Below, piece after piece: positions 23,855-32,072 of a stretch of 33,805 nucleotides of DNA (the stretch's first letter is position 1; each line of letters begins with the position of its first letter). A program made the translations under genes and the position numbers. The stretch is from an uncultured Pseudomonas sp. (GTDB taxonomy: Bacteria; Pseudomonadota; Gammaproteobacteria; Pseudomonadales; Pseudomonadaceae). The DNA is taken from assembly GCF_946885885.1 (NCBI RefSeq), contig NZ_CAMPHN010000035.1, forward strand, positions 1 to 33,805. The letters are read 5' to 3'. The notes under the pieces were generated by a model that worked only from the letters and a program-made list of their open reading frames with translations, was not told where the DNA came from and ran no database searches.

Positions 23855-24913
23855 TTATTCATAATGCAACTCGCCAAAAAGACCTATCATCAGGTCTCCA
23901 TTCAGGACTTCAAATGGGAGCATCACGTACTGATCAGGATGTCGAGGAATAGCCCTTCCATCGTGAGGAGCGTTCTTGGTATGTCCTTGCACGTGCTCAC
24001 CACTCGCCTTGATATAAGGCAGCACAACGATTCGCCCATGATTCTTCGATAGGATCGTTCCCTCATGCCATAGAGTTGTCCCTTCTTCACCACTGGATTC
24101 TCCGCCCGTGCTTTTGACGATCCAGCGGGGTGCACCATCTTCTTCGTACCAAAAAACGAAACTTCCGATAACCAGTACTCGCTGGCCACGCAATCTTGCT
24201 TCGGCAAGCATTTGCTTAACACTAGCCAGTTGGAGCAGCTGATTTGCTCTCGGAAGTAGGATGGCGCGGATTTGCGCCTTTGTGCGCCCCCAGTGCTCCG
24301 TCCCCGAAAAGCCAAAACCTCGGGCAATTCGCTCACGGAAACAGTATTGAGAAAGCTTAGCGTCAAGCCTATTCAGATACTCCCAAGAAAAATGGTCTTT
24401 GCGCCGAAGGCAAACATTAAATTCCGGGAAAGCTATCAGCTGTAAATAAGGTGCAATACTGAGCTCCTGCGCTACAAGGCTTCTCAGGGCCTCTAGGCCT
24501 CGTGGAAGCTCCAGCTCATCAGCAGACGGGAGTACCATTGAAGCATTGCGCCGGAGGGCTTCCTGCTCCATCAGTTGTTCTTCATCACGAATCCGACGCC
24601 CTGCAATCAGCGTTTTTTCGACCTTCAGAATGATCGATTCTTGGGTGCCAGGAGAACTGGTTGCAAGGCGTACCCGCTCTCGGAACTGCTCATTGAATTC
24701 ATAGGCAGCAGCAATTGCTTCATCGTAGCCCTGAAAAATCTGCGCCCTAGCATGGCCTTTACCGTTATCAACAAAATGATTCTTCCACGACAAGAGAGCA
24801 TCAGGAAAGAGCTTGAGGGCACGCATTTGCCAATGCCATCCTCTCCTGAACTGCCGAAATGGAAGTACTGCCACGGTTGGCACGGCATGATGTGGCATTT
24901 GATCGAGTCGCAT
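23855..24913 (-). CDS. Hypothetical protein, 352 aa
   Basis: Not recognised. A soluble protein with arginine-rich helices (FRERIARGFGFSGTEHWGRTKAQIRAILL) and a C-terminal beta-rich part (GRIVVLPYIKASGEHVQGHTKNAPHD). The middle has RGQRVLVIGSFVFWYEEDGAPRWIVKS. No membrane segment or known catalytic motif is evident. The ATG at 24913 has a very strong AAGGAGGG site. It is followed at 68 bp by the zincin-like gene and diverges from the 67-aa gene across about 190 bp, where an AT-rich TAGAAT-like -10 element is seen for the rightward gene. Confidence 0.6.
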   Translation of the reverse strand: MRLDQMPHHAVPTVAVLPFRQFRRGWHWQMRALKLFPDALLSWKNHFVDNGKGHARAQIFQGYDEAIAAAYEFNEQFRERVRLATSSPGTQESIILKVEKTLIAGRRIRDEEQLMEQEALRRNASMVLPSADELELPRGLEALRSLVAQELSIAPYLQLIAFPEFNVCLRRKDHFSWEYLNRLDAKLSQYCFRERIARGFGFSGTEHWGRTKAQIRAILLPRANQLLQLASVKQMLAEARLRGQRVLVIGSFVFWYEEDGAPRWIVKSTGGESSGEEGTTLWHEGTILSKNHGRIVVLPYIKASGEHVQGHTKNAPHDGRAIPRHPDQYVMLPFEVLNGDLMIGLFGELHYE

Positions 24914-25101
24914 AGCTCCCTCCTTGAGTTATATAGGGCGGGGGTCTTGAAGTTTCGCTAGCAATTTTGGGGAATTAATCCTGACTTGTGCCTCGCTGTT
25001 TGATAGTGCGGCACTGTACTAGCAACGCTCAAAGCCAAATTGACAATCAGTCAAGGAAAATAGTAGAATAAAGAAAACCATTCAAGAGATAGGTCGCCAC
25101 C

Positions 25102-25305
25102 ATGCGTAATCTCTACAAGCCAAGTGTTGTAATCGGATCTGCTCCTAGATCGCTCCCAGACTCCCTGATCGAGTGGGCTGGAACAAGTGAGGCGCAAGGC
25201 CTTATGCGACAGGCTCTCGAAGACACTTTGCGTAAGCTTGCTGATCTAGATAAGGCTCGTGTTGTTCCTCGCGAATCCCTGGATCGACCCTTAAGTACTA
25301 TCTGA
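25102..25305 (+). CDS. Small hypothetical protein, 67 aa
   Basis: Not recognised. A 67-aa protein, mostly helical (SEAQGLMRQALEDTLRKLADLDKARVV), with a basic N-terminus. It ends 18 bp before the likely start of the large cysteine-peptidase-like gene and is in the same direction, so the two are very likely one operon. It could be a partner, chaperone or immunity protein for the enzyme. Confidence 0.6.
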   Translation: MRNLYKPSVVIGSAPRSLPDSLIEWAGTSEAQGLMRQALEDTLRKLADLDKARVVPRESLDRPLSTI

Positions 25306-25323
25306 TCGTAGGGATTGAATCCA

Positions 25324-26889
25324 TTGGGCTTTGATCTTCTACCCTACACCCCAGAAAATCTACTCAAATGCTTAGCCGATGAGTCAGGCCTTGCGACAGT
25401 TGATGCTGTCCAGGCTAAACGGCACCTAAAATATTTTGAAGTTTATTTCAAAGAGCTAAGCGCGAAAACCGTCATCGTGGAAAATGACTACATAGACCGA
25501 GATTACCTTCAGGACTATGCAGCCTACTACGATAGATGCTTTCATGATTACTCGCGCCGAACTCGTCGCCTGCACTTTTTCAGTGTTGAGTTTTCTGAAA
25601 AAGAATTTCAGGACGAACTTCTTTCCTCCCCTCAGAGCCGCCATAAGCTAAATTTACAGGAAAGTTATTTAGGCTTTATTGTTGTAAAGCCACTTCCACT
25701 GACTATCATTGGAAGGACTTGTCTCAAGACATATAGTAGTGATGGAGGTAGGCGGTCATTTCCTAGTTTACGCGCCTATCCAGTGAATCTCTTTGGTGTT
25801 CAGCTTGAGGTCACCAGCCTAGCCTATCAAGAGCAAGATACCGTTGTGGCGGCGTGCGCAACAAGCGCTTTGTGGACATGTTTCCAAGGAACAGGAAAGC
25901 TATTCCAGCATCGAATCCCTGCCCCTGTTGAAATTACAAGTTGGGCTGGAGAGCAGCTGCCTGACAATCTTATTGCCGCTGGGGCTCGGGCATTTCCCAA
26001 TTGCGGGCTTACCGCGAGACAGATGGCTCAGGCGATTAAAGATGTAACGCTAGATCCATATGTCGTTCGGGCGGGTAACGCATATAACGTCAGTGCCATT
26101 ATTTATGCGTACCTCCGAGGAAAAATACCACCAATTCTCTCGCTGCATATTTCAAGCTACGACCCTGATAGCGAGCGCTATATTGGGGCTCACGCAGTTG
26201 CAGTAACAGGATTCTCATTAGGGAGCGGAGATTTTAGAATTGAAAGCCCACTGGGGCTCAGTCTTAGGTCAAATAAAATTGATAAGATCTATGTGCACGA
26301 TGACCAGATTGGCCCATTCTCCCGAATGGAGTGGAGCGTACTTCCTACCCCTTCGCAGGTTGGTGATGAATTTATTTACATGGGCTTGAAGAGTTCTTGG
26401 TCTGATCGCACATTTGCGTCACCAGACTTTTTGCTCCTGCCCCTATACGAGAAAATTCGCATCCCCTTCTCATTGATCCATGACTCAATGGCTGCGCTCA
26501 GCAGTATTTTAGAAATTCTACGGCGTAAGGAAGGCTCAAGTATGGAGTCTATGGAGCCAGAGTGGGATATTTTCCTTACGACAGTAGGTGACTATAAAAC
26601 ATCGATTCGAGAGGAGTATTTCAACTCTGGATTTAATTATATCCCCTGCCTTTATGTTGATCTGCCGCGCTTCCTCTGGCGAGTGATACTGAGGGTTAGT
26701 GGTGATGTTCATCTGGATATGCTTTTCGATGCAACAGGCATTGCTCAGCATAATCTTCTAGTTCATTTTTTCTCGACTGGCAAAGAATATCATCTGATAC
26801 TTTCAAAAATTTCTGCGCCTGAAAACCTTGAACTTTTAAGTCTATTGCCGCTACAGGCAAGAGCTGTTGTAGCGGCAATAGAAGCATAG
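25324..26889 (+). CDS. Papain/C39-like cysteine peptidase, about 520 aa
   Basis: A large protein with a likely Cys-His-Asp set of the papain/C39 fold: Cys in VAACATSALW (about 178 from this start), His in GAHAVAVTGF (about 290), and Asp in YVHDDQIGPF (about 326). A long N-terminal region (about 170 residues, acidic, with DYIDRDYLQDYAAYYDR) and a C-terminal region of about 190 residues flank the core. No signal peptide is seen. The start is TTG: TTG 25324 has a GTAGGGA site at good spacing, TTG 25315 lies too close to it. Function is inferred from motif; substrate unknown. Confidence 0.65.
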   Translation: MGFDLLPYTPENLLKCLADESGLATVDAVQAKRHLKYFEVYFKELSAKTVIVENDYIDRDYLQDYAAYYDRCFHDYSRRTRRLHFFSVEFSEKEFQDELLSSPQSRHKLNLQESYLGFIVVKPLPLTIIGRTCLKTYSSDGGRRSFPSLRAYPVNLFGVQLEVTSLAYQEQDTVVAACATSALWTCFQGTGKLFQHRIPAPVEITSWAGEQLPDNLIAAGARAFPNCGLTARQMAQAIKDVTLDPYVVRAGNAYNVSAIIYAYLRGKIPPILSLHISSYDPDSERYIGAHAVAVTGFSLGSGDFRIESPLGLSLRSNKIDKIYVHDDQIGPFSRMEWSVLPTPSQVGDEFIYMGLKSSWSDRTFASPDFLLLPLYEKIRIPFSLIHDSMAALSSILEILRRKEGSSMESMEPEWDIFLTTVGDYKTSIREEYFNSGFNYIPCLYVDLPRFLWRVILRVSGDVHLDMLFDATGIAQHNLLVHFFSTGKEYHLILSKISAPENLELLSLLPLQARAVVAAIEA

Positions 26890-26901
26890 GCTGCCTTTGG
26901 C

Positions 26902-27648
26902 TCAGGCCTGCGCCTGCACAACCAATGATGCAGGGCTCCAGAAGTAGAAGATCACCAAAATCGCTAGAGCGCCACCTGCTCTTATCCAACCTTTTGCTTT
27001 AACCTCAAGAAAGCCGGGAATCACTGCACCTATACCTGCTCCGGCCAAGGATAGAATTGTTTGGAAAACCTTGTATTGAAAATCGGTAGGCTGCGGAATA
27101 AAAATTGCAACCACAAAAATTGCAATTATAAACGTCAGACCAAAGATGAAAGCTAATACTTTGTCTACCATAATGAAATTCTTTGCCTTATTGTGGAAGC
27201 CATATACTGGCAAGCGATTATCTTCAAATATCTTGCGCAGTGCCTCCTGTCTTTTTGGAAGGTACTGAACAACCATTCTCTGCATATTTGCAAAAGCGGT
27301 CGGAGAGGGCTCGCAACTTTCCACTGGGCTTAGCCCTAGATTGTTAAATTCGAGCCTTAAAAGCTCAAAATGCTGCACCATAGACTCTAATATGGTAGAG
27401 CAATCTTCCGCGAACCCTTGCGCCCAATGCTTGCTATGCCGCGCACCTAGCAATTCACTATCACCAACAAAATTCTCCGCACTATTGAAATATGCGGTGG
27501 CTTTTTGCTGATACTCGATCAAAGCCGATCCTTTTTTCTGTACGTCATTACGCTCAATAGAGCTAAACGTCTTTAGCGCCTCCATCATAGCTAGCCGCAG
27601 TTCACTTAACTTGGATCGTATTTTTACAACATCTTGTTCTGCGGTCAC
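26902..27648 (-). CDS. Two-TM hypothetical protein, 248 aa
   Basis: Not recognised. The N-terminal 165 residues are helical and soluble (SELRLAMMEALKTFSSIE, HFELLRLEFNNLGLSP). Two or three membrane helices follow at about 168-188 (AFIFGLTFIIAIFVVAIF), 200-218 (TILSLAGAGIGAVIPGFL) and 225-243 (GGALAILVIFYFW). The TM pair with GAVIPGFLEV recurs in accessory-region proteins thought to act as membrane effectors, but that link is tentative. The start is GTG (27648), overlapping the stop of the preceding gene by 4 bp. It is the third gene of a minus-strand operon. Confidence 0.65.
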   Translation of the reverse strand: MTAEQDVVKIRSKLSELRLAMMEALKTFSSIERNDVQKKGSALIEYQQKATAYFNSAENFVGDSELLGARHSKHWAQGFAEDCSTILESMVQHFELLRLEFNNLGLSPVESCEPSPTAFANMQRMVVQYLPKRQEALRKIFEDNRLPVYGFHNKAKNFIMVDKVLAFIFGLTFIIAIFVVAIFIPQPTDFQYKVFQTILSLAGAGIGAVIPGFLEVKAKGWIRAGGALAILVIFYFWSPASLVVQAQA

Positions 27649-27908
27649 TTCCCGGAGCCCTTCGCACTTGCAATTGCCATACTCAAAAGGATTCGATAGT
27701 CAGAGTCATCAATCCCTTCGAAAACGTAAAAGTGCTGTTCTGGAAAAAAATCACCAAAAATTTCGGCGGCCTCGTTATACGTAGCCGGCTTTTTTTCCTC
27801 AAACGCTTTGGCTAGAGCTTCTAGATCCCTCTCTGACGGACTCCAGTTGACCGGCTTGAGGATGCTCTGAATGTGATCCTGGAATGAAGCCAATTTACGA
27901 TTGGTCAT
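27645..27908 (-). CDS. Small hypothetical protein, 87 aa (paralogue of upstream gene)
   Basis: The ATG at 27908 gives MTNRKLASFQDHIQSI and so on; the open frame extends farther, but this start lies 1 bp after the previous stop. The C-terminus GIDDSDYRILLSMAIASAKG matches GIDNSDLNTLLALAIANAKRG in the gene just upstream, and the N-terminal halves align too. The two are thus tandem paralogues. Function is unknown. It is overlapped by the two-TM gene start. Confidence 0.65.
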   Translation of the reverse strand: MTNRKLASFQDHIQSILKPVNWSPSERDLEALAKAFEEKKPATYNEAAEIFGDFFPEQHFYVFEGIDDSDYRILLSMAIASAKGSGK

Positions 27909-27909
27909 T

Positions 27910-28173
27910 TTAGCCTCTCTTAGCATTAGCAATAGCCAGCGCGAGCAAGGTATTTAGATCTGAGTTATCAATACCCGAGTAACTCCAGGAGCCAGCTCCT
28001 GGGCAATATTCATTAACTGCCCGCTCCCAATCGGAGCGATTAGGCGTTTGCCCTTGATCTCGGATGCGTTTGATAGCTGCTTTGATGTTGACGAGCTGTG
28101 AGTCGCTGGGCTGCCCAGGTGGCAAGCCAAATTGCATACGTAGCGAATGCGCAAGCCGTTCATTTTCAGTCAT
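27910..28173 (-). CDS. Small hypothetical protein, 87 aa (first of paralogous pair)
   Basis: Starts the minus-strand operon. The sequence MTENERLAHSLRMQFGL leads into a helical domain (LVNIKAAIKRIRDQGQTPNRSDWERAVNEYCPG) and the shared tail GIDNSDLNTLLALAIANAK. An AAGGA site lies 10 bases upstream of the ATG at 28173. The tandem paralogy with the next gene and the coupling to a two-TM protein suggest a small complex. No family is recognised. Confidence 0.65.
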   Translation of the reverse strand: MTENERLAHSLRMQFGLPPGQPSDSQLVNIKAAIKRIRDQGQTPNRSDWERAVNEYCPGAGSWSYSGIDNSDLNTLLALAIANAKRG

Positions 28174-28377
28174 GGGGCGATTATCCTTAAAATTGCGTCA
28201 TGAAAAGCGATAACAGGTGGCTAGTAATCATCTGTTGAGCAGCATAGTGGGTGCTTGCTGGCTGATGCCATTATGATGGCATGGTTGTTTGAATCAATGG
28301 GGCAGGATGTTCTTCCATAGTTTTTACGTTTCCTGGCACATCTAAAGCGGGTGAAGAAAGGGGCTTCAGCGGAGTCG

Positions 28378-28668
28378 CTATTTGCGATAGGAGCCTGCAC
28401 CATATTTAACCGGTTTGATCCAGTAACGCTCGACCGTCCTCACTGTCACGCTCAACTGGCGTGCAATCTCCGCCTTGGATAAGCCCTCGGTCTGCAAGCG
28501 GCGTGTTTCATTGCGTGTTGAATCAGCCTTCTGGCCTCGAACTCCCCGAGCTGCATCTTCCTGGGTGAATGGCTCAAATCGCCCTGCTTCCAGAAGCCCC
28601 CGAAAATGCTTGTTGCTTGCGATTAGGTGTCCCTTAACCTCGTGACGCAGCAGAGCGTGCCTCGGCGA
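28378..28668 (-). pseudogene. Truncated HTH-domain gene remnant
   Basis: A minus-strand frame open from about 28668 to a stop at 28378 lacks a start codon. It encodes residues such as FRGLLEAGRFEPFTQEDA followed by TEGLSKAEIARQLSVTVR and TVERYW, a helix-turn-helix of the kind seen at the C-terminus of plasmid replication or regulatory proteins. The upstream part is missing; at about 28650 the sequence changes to a different fragment on the other strand. It is a decay product. Confidence 0.45.
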
Positions 28669-29070
28669 TCAAGAGCAGTTGGCTGGGCGGGAGGCAGCGC
28701 TGGGGGTGCTTGAGGCGGTGTCGGGGGCGCCTCTACATGAGATGGCAGGCAAGTCGCTGCAATGCTTCATCGGCGCGCTCTGAATTCTAACCACTGACAG
28801 CCTGGCGCTCCACAAGAGGGCTTATGAGCTGATGTCTAAATCGGGAAAACTGTGATGATTTTGTAGTGACTGCGATTGCAGTCATTAATCTGAAAAACGC
28901 CAGATAATGACTGGAAAGGCAGACATTGCAGCGATGTCTAAATTAAGCTGAGCAAGCGGGTAGTGCGCAATGCGGCCAAGCTGATCTGAACCGCCTAATT
29001 CAACATTGGCCGAATCCGTAACCCATTGAATCAAAAGCAGTTGTGCTCCTGGTGCATAATAGCGAGCGGA

Positions 29071-29100
29071 AAAAGAAAACCCCGCTGGTGCGGGGCTTTT
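29071..29100. terminator. Hairpin terminator in the decayed stretch
   Basis: CCCCGC (29080-29085) pairs with GCGGGG (29090-29095) around TGGT. On the minus strand it is followed by TTTTCTTTTT, on the plus strand by CTTTT. It marks the end of a transcript, probably on the minus strand, but no gene could be assigned to it. Confidence 0.65.
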
Positions 29101-29387
29101 GCAGACTGAGTACCGATATCCGTAATCTGCGCGCGATCCTGGCGTGCGATCCAATAGGCGTCCTTGTTGATGACTCTGCGCTTCCTGCGCTGCATCCATG
29201 GGCAGAAGATTAAACGCAGTGCATGGCCGGCAGTAGTGGCGATAACCAGCACACCTTGTAAGCCTTAGCCTACAAACCCGGACAGGCGTCCCAGCTCGGC
29301 CTTATTTTGTGACGCAGGTCTTGTTACACTCATTTCGCTTATAAGAAAAACAGTCCCTGAGCAAAGGGATCACCCCGGGGATCGAAG

Positions 29388-30044
29388 ATGCGCGCAGTAG
29401 TTTTCGCTCTCGGTTGCGCCGCAACCGTCCTCAGCCTATCCAGTTGGGCCAACGGCCAGGACAGAATCGCCGATTTGCAGGCGAGCGAAAAACTGCTCTG
29501 GAGCGAGGTCTATCGAGACGGCGGCAGTTCGCTGTATTGCGCCAAACCCTTCAGCGAAAAAGGCGGTTTGTTCAGCGCCAGCCCGATCTACACCGGCCAA
29601 CAACTGAAACGTTCGCTGCGCTGTGTCACCGACCGCCAATGCAGCATCATGAACCCGCGCTACCCTTATATCGCCGCCGATCTGCACAATCTCTATCCGG
29701 CTCTGACCCGCGTCGAGCAAGCCCGCGACAATGCGCAATTCAAAGAACTGGGCGCCGACGTGCCGAGCGCCTTCGAGGATATCGGCTGCGAGCTGAAAAC
29801 CGCCTTCAAGGCCATCGAGCCGAGCGATCAAGCCAAAGGCAATATCGCTCGTGCGATGTTCTATATGCACATCGAGTACGACTTGCCCCTCCTCGGCCCG
29901 GCCGCGATGTACAAGAAATGGCACCAGCTCGATCCACCGGATGCCGAAGAGCAGGCGCGCAACGACAAGATCGAAACACTCCAGGGCACGCGCAATCGCT
30001 TTATCGACGACCCCAGTCTGGCGGATCGATTGATCGCCGACTGA
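29388..30044 (+). CDS. Secreted endonuclease I-type DNase
   Basis: A 218-aa protein of the endonuclease I (EndA/NucM/Dns) family. Residues 1-22 form a signal peptide (VVFALGCAATVLSLSSWA). The family signatures follow: YIAADLHNLYPALTRVEQARDN, ARAMFYMHIEY, then WHQLDPPDAEEQARNDKIETLQGTRNRFIDDPSLA. It degrades double-stranded DNA outside the cytoplasm. The ATG has a GGGGAT site. The gene ends just before a bidirectional terminator shared with the acyl-CoA dehydrogenase gene. Confidence 0.85.
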   Translation: MRAVVFALGCAATVLSLSSWANGQDRIADLQASEKLLWSEVYRDGGSSLYCAKPFSEKGGLFSASPIYTGQQLKRSLRCVTDRQCSIMNPRYPYIAADLHNLYPALTRVEQARDNAQFKELGADVPSAFEDIGCELKTAFKAIEPSDQAKGNIARAMFYMHIEYDLPLLGPAAMYKKWHQLDPPDAEEQARNDKIETLQGTRNRFIDDPSLADRLIAD

Positions 30045-30073
30045 GCCGTCTACGGCGACCACCCGAATAAACC

Positions 30074-30100
30074 AAAAAACCGGCGCAAGGCCGGTTTTTT
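30074..30100. terminator. Bidirectional terminator
   Basis: AAAAAACCGGC and GCCGGTTTTTT (loop GCAAG) form a symmetric hairpin with T runs on both strands. It lies between the DNase gene and the convergent acyl-CoA dehydrogenase gene. Confidence 0.9.
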
Positions 30101-30118
30101 AGTACTGCAAGGGACCGC

Positions 30119-31897
30119 TTAGAACTGCGCGGCGTCCAGCAGGTACAGGCTTTCGCTGCCGGCCTTGACCGAGGCGCTGAGCGAGTGGATGCGCGGCAGG
30201 ATGCGCGCGAAGTAGAAACGCGCGGTGCCGAGCTTGCTGGCGTAGAAGTCGTCCTGCGCTTCCTTGCCCATTGCGGCACGTGCCATCAAGGCCCACATAT
30301 AGGCATAGGCGGTGTAACCGAACACATGCAGGTACTCCACCGAAGCCGCGCCGATTTCATTTGGGTTGGCCTTGGCGCGTTCCAGCAGGTCGGCGGTCAT
30401 CTGCTCGAGGTTGGCGATGGCGCCTTTCAGCGGCTCGACGAACTCGCTCAGGCTGCTGTCGGCCGAATCGGTGAAGGCTTTGATCTCGTCGGCGAAGTAC
30501 TTGTAGAACGCCCCGCCGCTACCGATCACCTTACGCCCGACCAGATCGAGGGCCTGGATACCATTGGTGCCTTCGTAGATCTGGGTGATGCGGCAATCGC
30601 GCACCAGTTGCTCCTGACCCCACTCGCGAATAAAGCCGTGGCCGCCGAATACCTGCTGACCATGGATGGTGGTTTCCAATCCGAGGTCGGTGAGGAACGC
30701 CTTGGCCACCGGGGTCAGCAGCGCGACCAGACTTTCCGCGCGCTTGCGGGTGGTCGCGTCTTCGCTGTACTTGGCGGTGTCGAGCTGCATCGCGACATAG
30801 CTGGAGAACGCACGACCACCTTCGTTCAGCGCCTTCATGGTCAGCAGCATACGACGCACGTCGGGGTGCACGATGATCGGGTCGGCAACCTTGTCCTTGG
30901 CTACCGGGCCGGTCGGCGCACGGCTCTGGATACGCTCGCGGGCGTATTCGATGGCGCTCTGGTAGGAACGCTCACCGGTCGACAGCCCCTGGATGCCGAC
31001 GCCCAGACGCTCGTAGTTCATCATGGTAAACATTGCGGCCAGGCCCTTGTTGGGTGCATCGACGATCCAGCCGGTGGCGCCGTCGAAGTTCATTACGCAG
31101 GTAGCGGAAGCCTTGATCCCCATCTTGTGCTCGATCGAGCCGCAGGACAGGGCGTTGCGCTCGCCCAGGGAACCGTCGGCATTGACCATGAACTTCGGCA
31201 CCAGGAACAGCGAGATGCCTTTCGGGCCCGCCGGTGCGTCCGGCAGCTTGGCCAGTACCAGGTGGATGATGTTCTCGGTGAGGTCGTGCTCGCCGCCGGT
31301 AATGAAAATCTTGGTGCCGCTGATCTTGTAGCTGCCATCGGCCTGGGGTTCGGCCTTGGTGCGGATGATGCCCAGGTCAGTACCGGCGTGCGGCTCGGTC
31401 AGGCACATGGAGCCCGCCCAGGTGCCGGCATACATGTTCGGCAGGTATTTTTCCTTCAGCTCTTCGCTGGCGTGGGCGTTGATCGACAGGCAGGCGCCCG
31501 CGGTCAGCATCGGGTACAGGCCGAACGACAGGTTCGCCGAGTTGACCATCTCTTCCACTTGCGCGGAGATCACCTTGGGCATGCCCATGCCGCCGAACTG
31601 CGGATCGCCGCCGACGCCGACCCAGCCGCCTTCAGCATAGGCCTGGTAGGCCGCGGGGAAACCATCCGGGGTTTTCACCGCACCATCGCTCCAGGAGCAA
31701 CCTTCTTCGTCGCCGCTGCGATTGAGCGGGGCGACTATGCCGGCGGTGATTTTTCCCGCTTCTTCGAGAATCGCGTTGGCGGTGTCTTCATCGACGACTT
31801 CGGCCAAGGCGGGCAGTTGGGTCCATAGCTTGGACACTTCGAATACTTCATTCAGTACGAAGCGCATATCGCGCAACGGAGCTTTGTAGTCAGCCAT
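30119..31897 (-). CDS. FadE-like acyl-CoA dehydrogenase, 592 aa
   Basis: A flavin enzyme that makes the trans-2-enoyl-CoA in fatty-acid beta-oxidation. Motifs include the substrate/FAD segment MCLTEPHAGTDLG, GTKIFITGGEHDLTENIIHLVLA, CGSIEHKMGIKASATCVMNFDGATG and the base motif QIYEGTNGIQ (Glu442). The 592-aa form with an extra C-terminal domain is typical of pseudomonad FadE-type enzymes. The start MADYKAPLRDM has a GAGGATTGC leader. It lies 175 bp downstream of a paralogue in the same direction, a typical tandem pair. Confidence 0.9.
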   Translation of the reverse strand: MADYKAPLRDMRFVLNEVFEVSKLWTQLPALAEVVDEDTANAILEEAGKITAGIVAPLNRSGDEEGCSWSDGAVKTPDGFPAAYQAYAEGGWVGVGGDPQFGGMGMPKVISAQVEEMVNSANLSFGLYPMLTAGACLSINAHASEELKEKYLPNMYAGTWAGSMCLTEPHAGTDLGIIRTKAEPQADGSYKISGTKIFITGGEHDLTENIIHLVLAKLPDAPAGPKGISLFLVPKFMVNADGSLGERNALSCGSIEHKMGIKASATCVMNFDGATGWIVDAPNKGLAAMFTMMNYERLGVGIQGLSTGERSYQSAIEYARERIQSRAPTGPVAKDKVADPIIVHPDVRRMLLTMKALNEGGRAFSSYVAMQLDTAKYSEDATTRKRAESLVALLTPVAKAFLTDLGLETTIHGQQVFGGHGFIREWGQEQLVRDCRITQIYEGTNGIQALDLVGRKVIGSGGAFYKYFADEIKAFTDSADSSLSEFVEPLKGAIANLEQMTADLLERAKANPNEIGAASVEYLHVFGYTAYAYMWALMARAAMGKEAQDDFYASKLGTARFYFARILPRIHSLSASVKAGSESLYLLDAAQF

Positions 31898-32020
31898 GGG
31901 GCAATCCTCGAACGAACTAACAGAGAGGCGATGTGAGGCTTAGAAGTCTAACCGAAGAACTTTTCAGAGACATAGGGTCGCGTTATGACTAAATATTAAA
32001 ATCTAGTTCTATTTACGCAG

Positions 32021-32055
32021 AAAACCGCAAGCCACCCGCGCATAAGGGCTTGCGG
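32021..32055 (-). terminator. Terminator after the upstream acyl-CoA dehydrogenase
   Basis: CCGCAAGCC (32025-32033) pairs with GGCTTGCGG (32047-32055); on the minus strand it is followed by TTTTC. It lies about 18 bp past the stop of the dehydrogenase at 32073, so the two dehydrogenase genes are at least partly transcribed apart. Confidence 0.65.
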
Positions 32056-32072
32056 CCCGTCATTACCGCCTG

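Larger units (their letters stand above)
28174..29387. other. Long decayed stretch without an intact gene
   Basis: About 1.2 kb. It holds a truncated HTH gene (28378-28668), a 45-codon plus-strand frame (28646-28783) that looks like a gene 3' end, an inverted repeat TGACTGC/GCAGTCA at 28867-28884 and a terminator hairpin at 29080-29095. A minus-strand frame crosses the hairpin (29031-29252) and is probably not real. The last 100 bp should hold the promoter of the DNase gene. Confidence 0.5.

Noticed and set aside
28221..28403. A 60-codon minus-strand frame.
   Set aside because: Overlaps the decayed HTH gene in another frame and has no convincing ribosome site.
10527..28901. GAAAAACGCC occurs at 10527 and 28892, near both edges of the accessory region, as a possible attachment repeat.
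   Set aside because: Only 10 bp match with weak similarity beyond, and no integrase or tRNA is present; chance is a fair explanation.
29031..29252. A minus-strand frame of 73 codons with a GTG start.
   Set aside because: It runs straight through a terminator hairpin and its ribosome site is poorly spaced.
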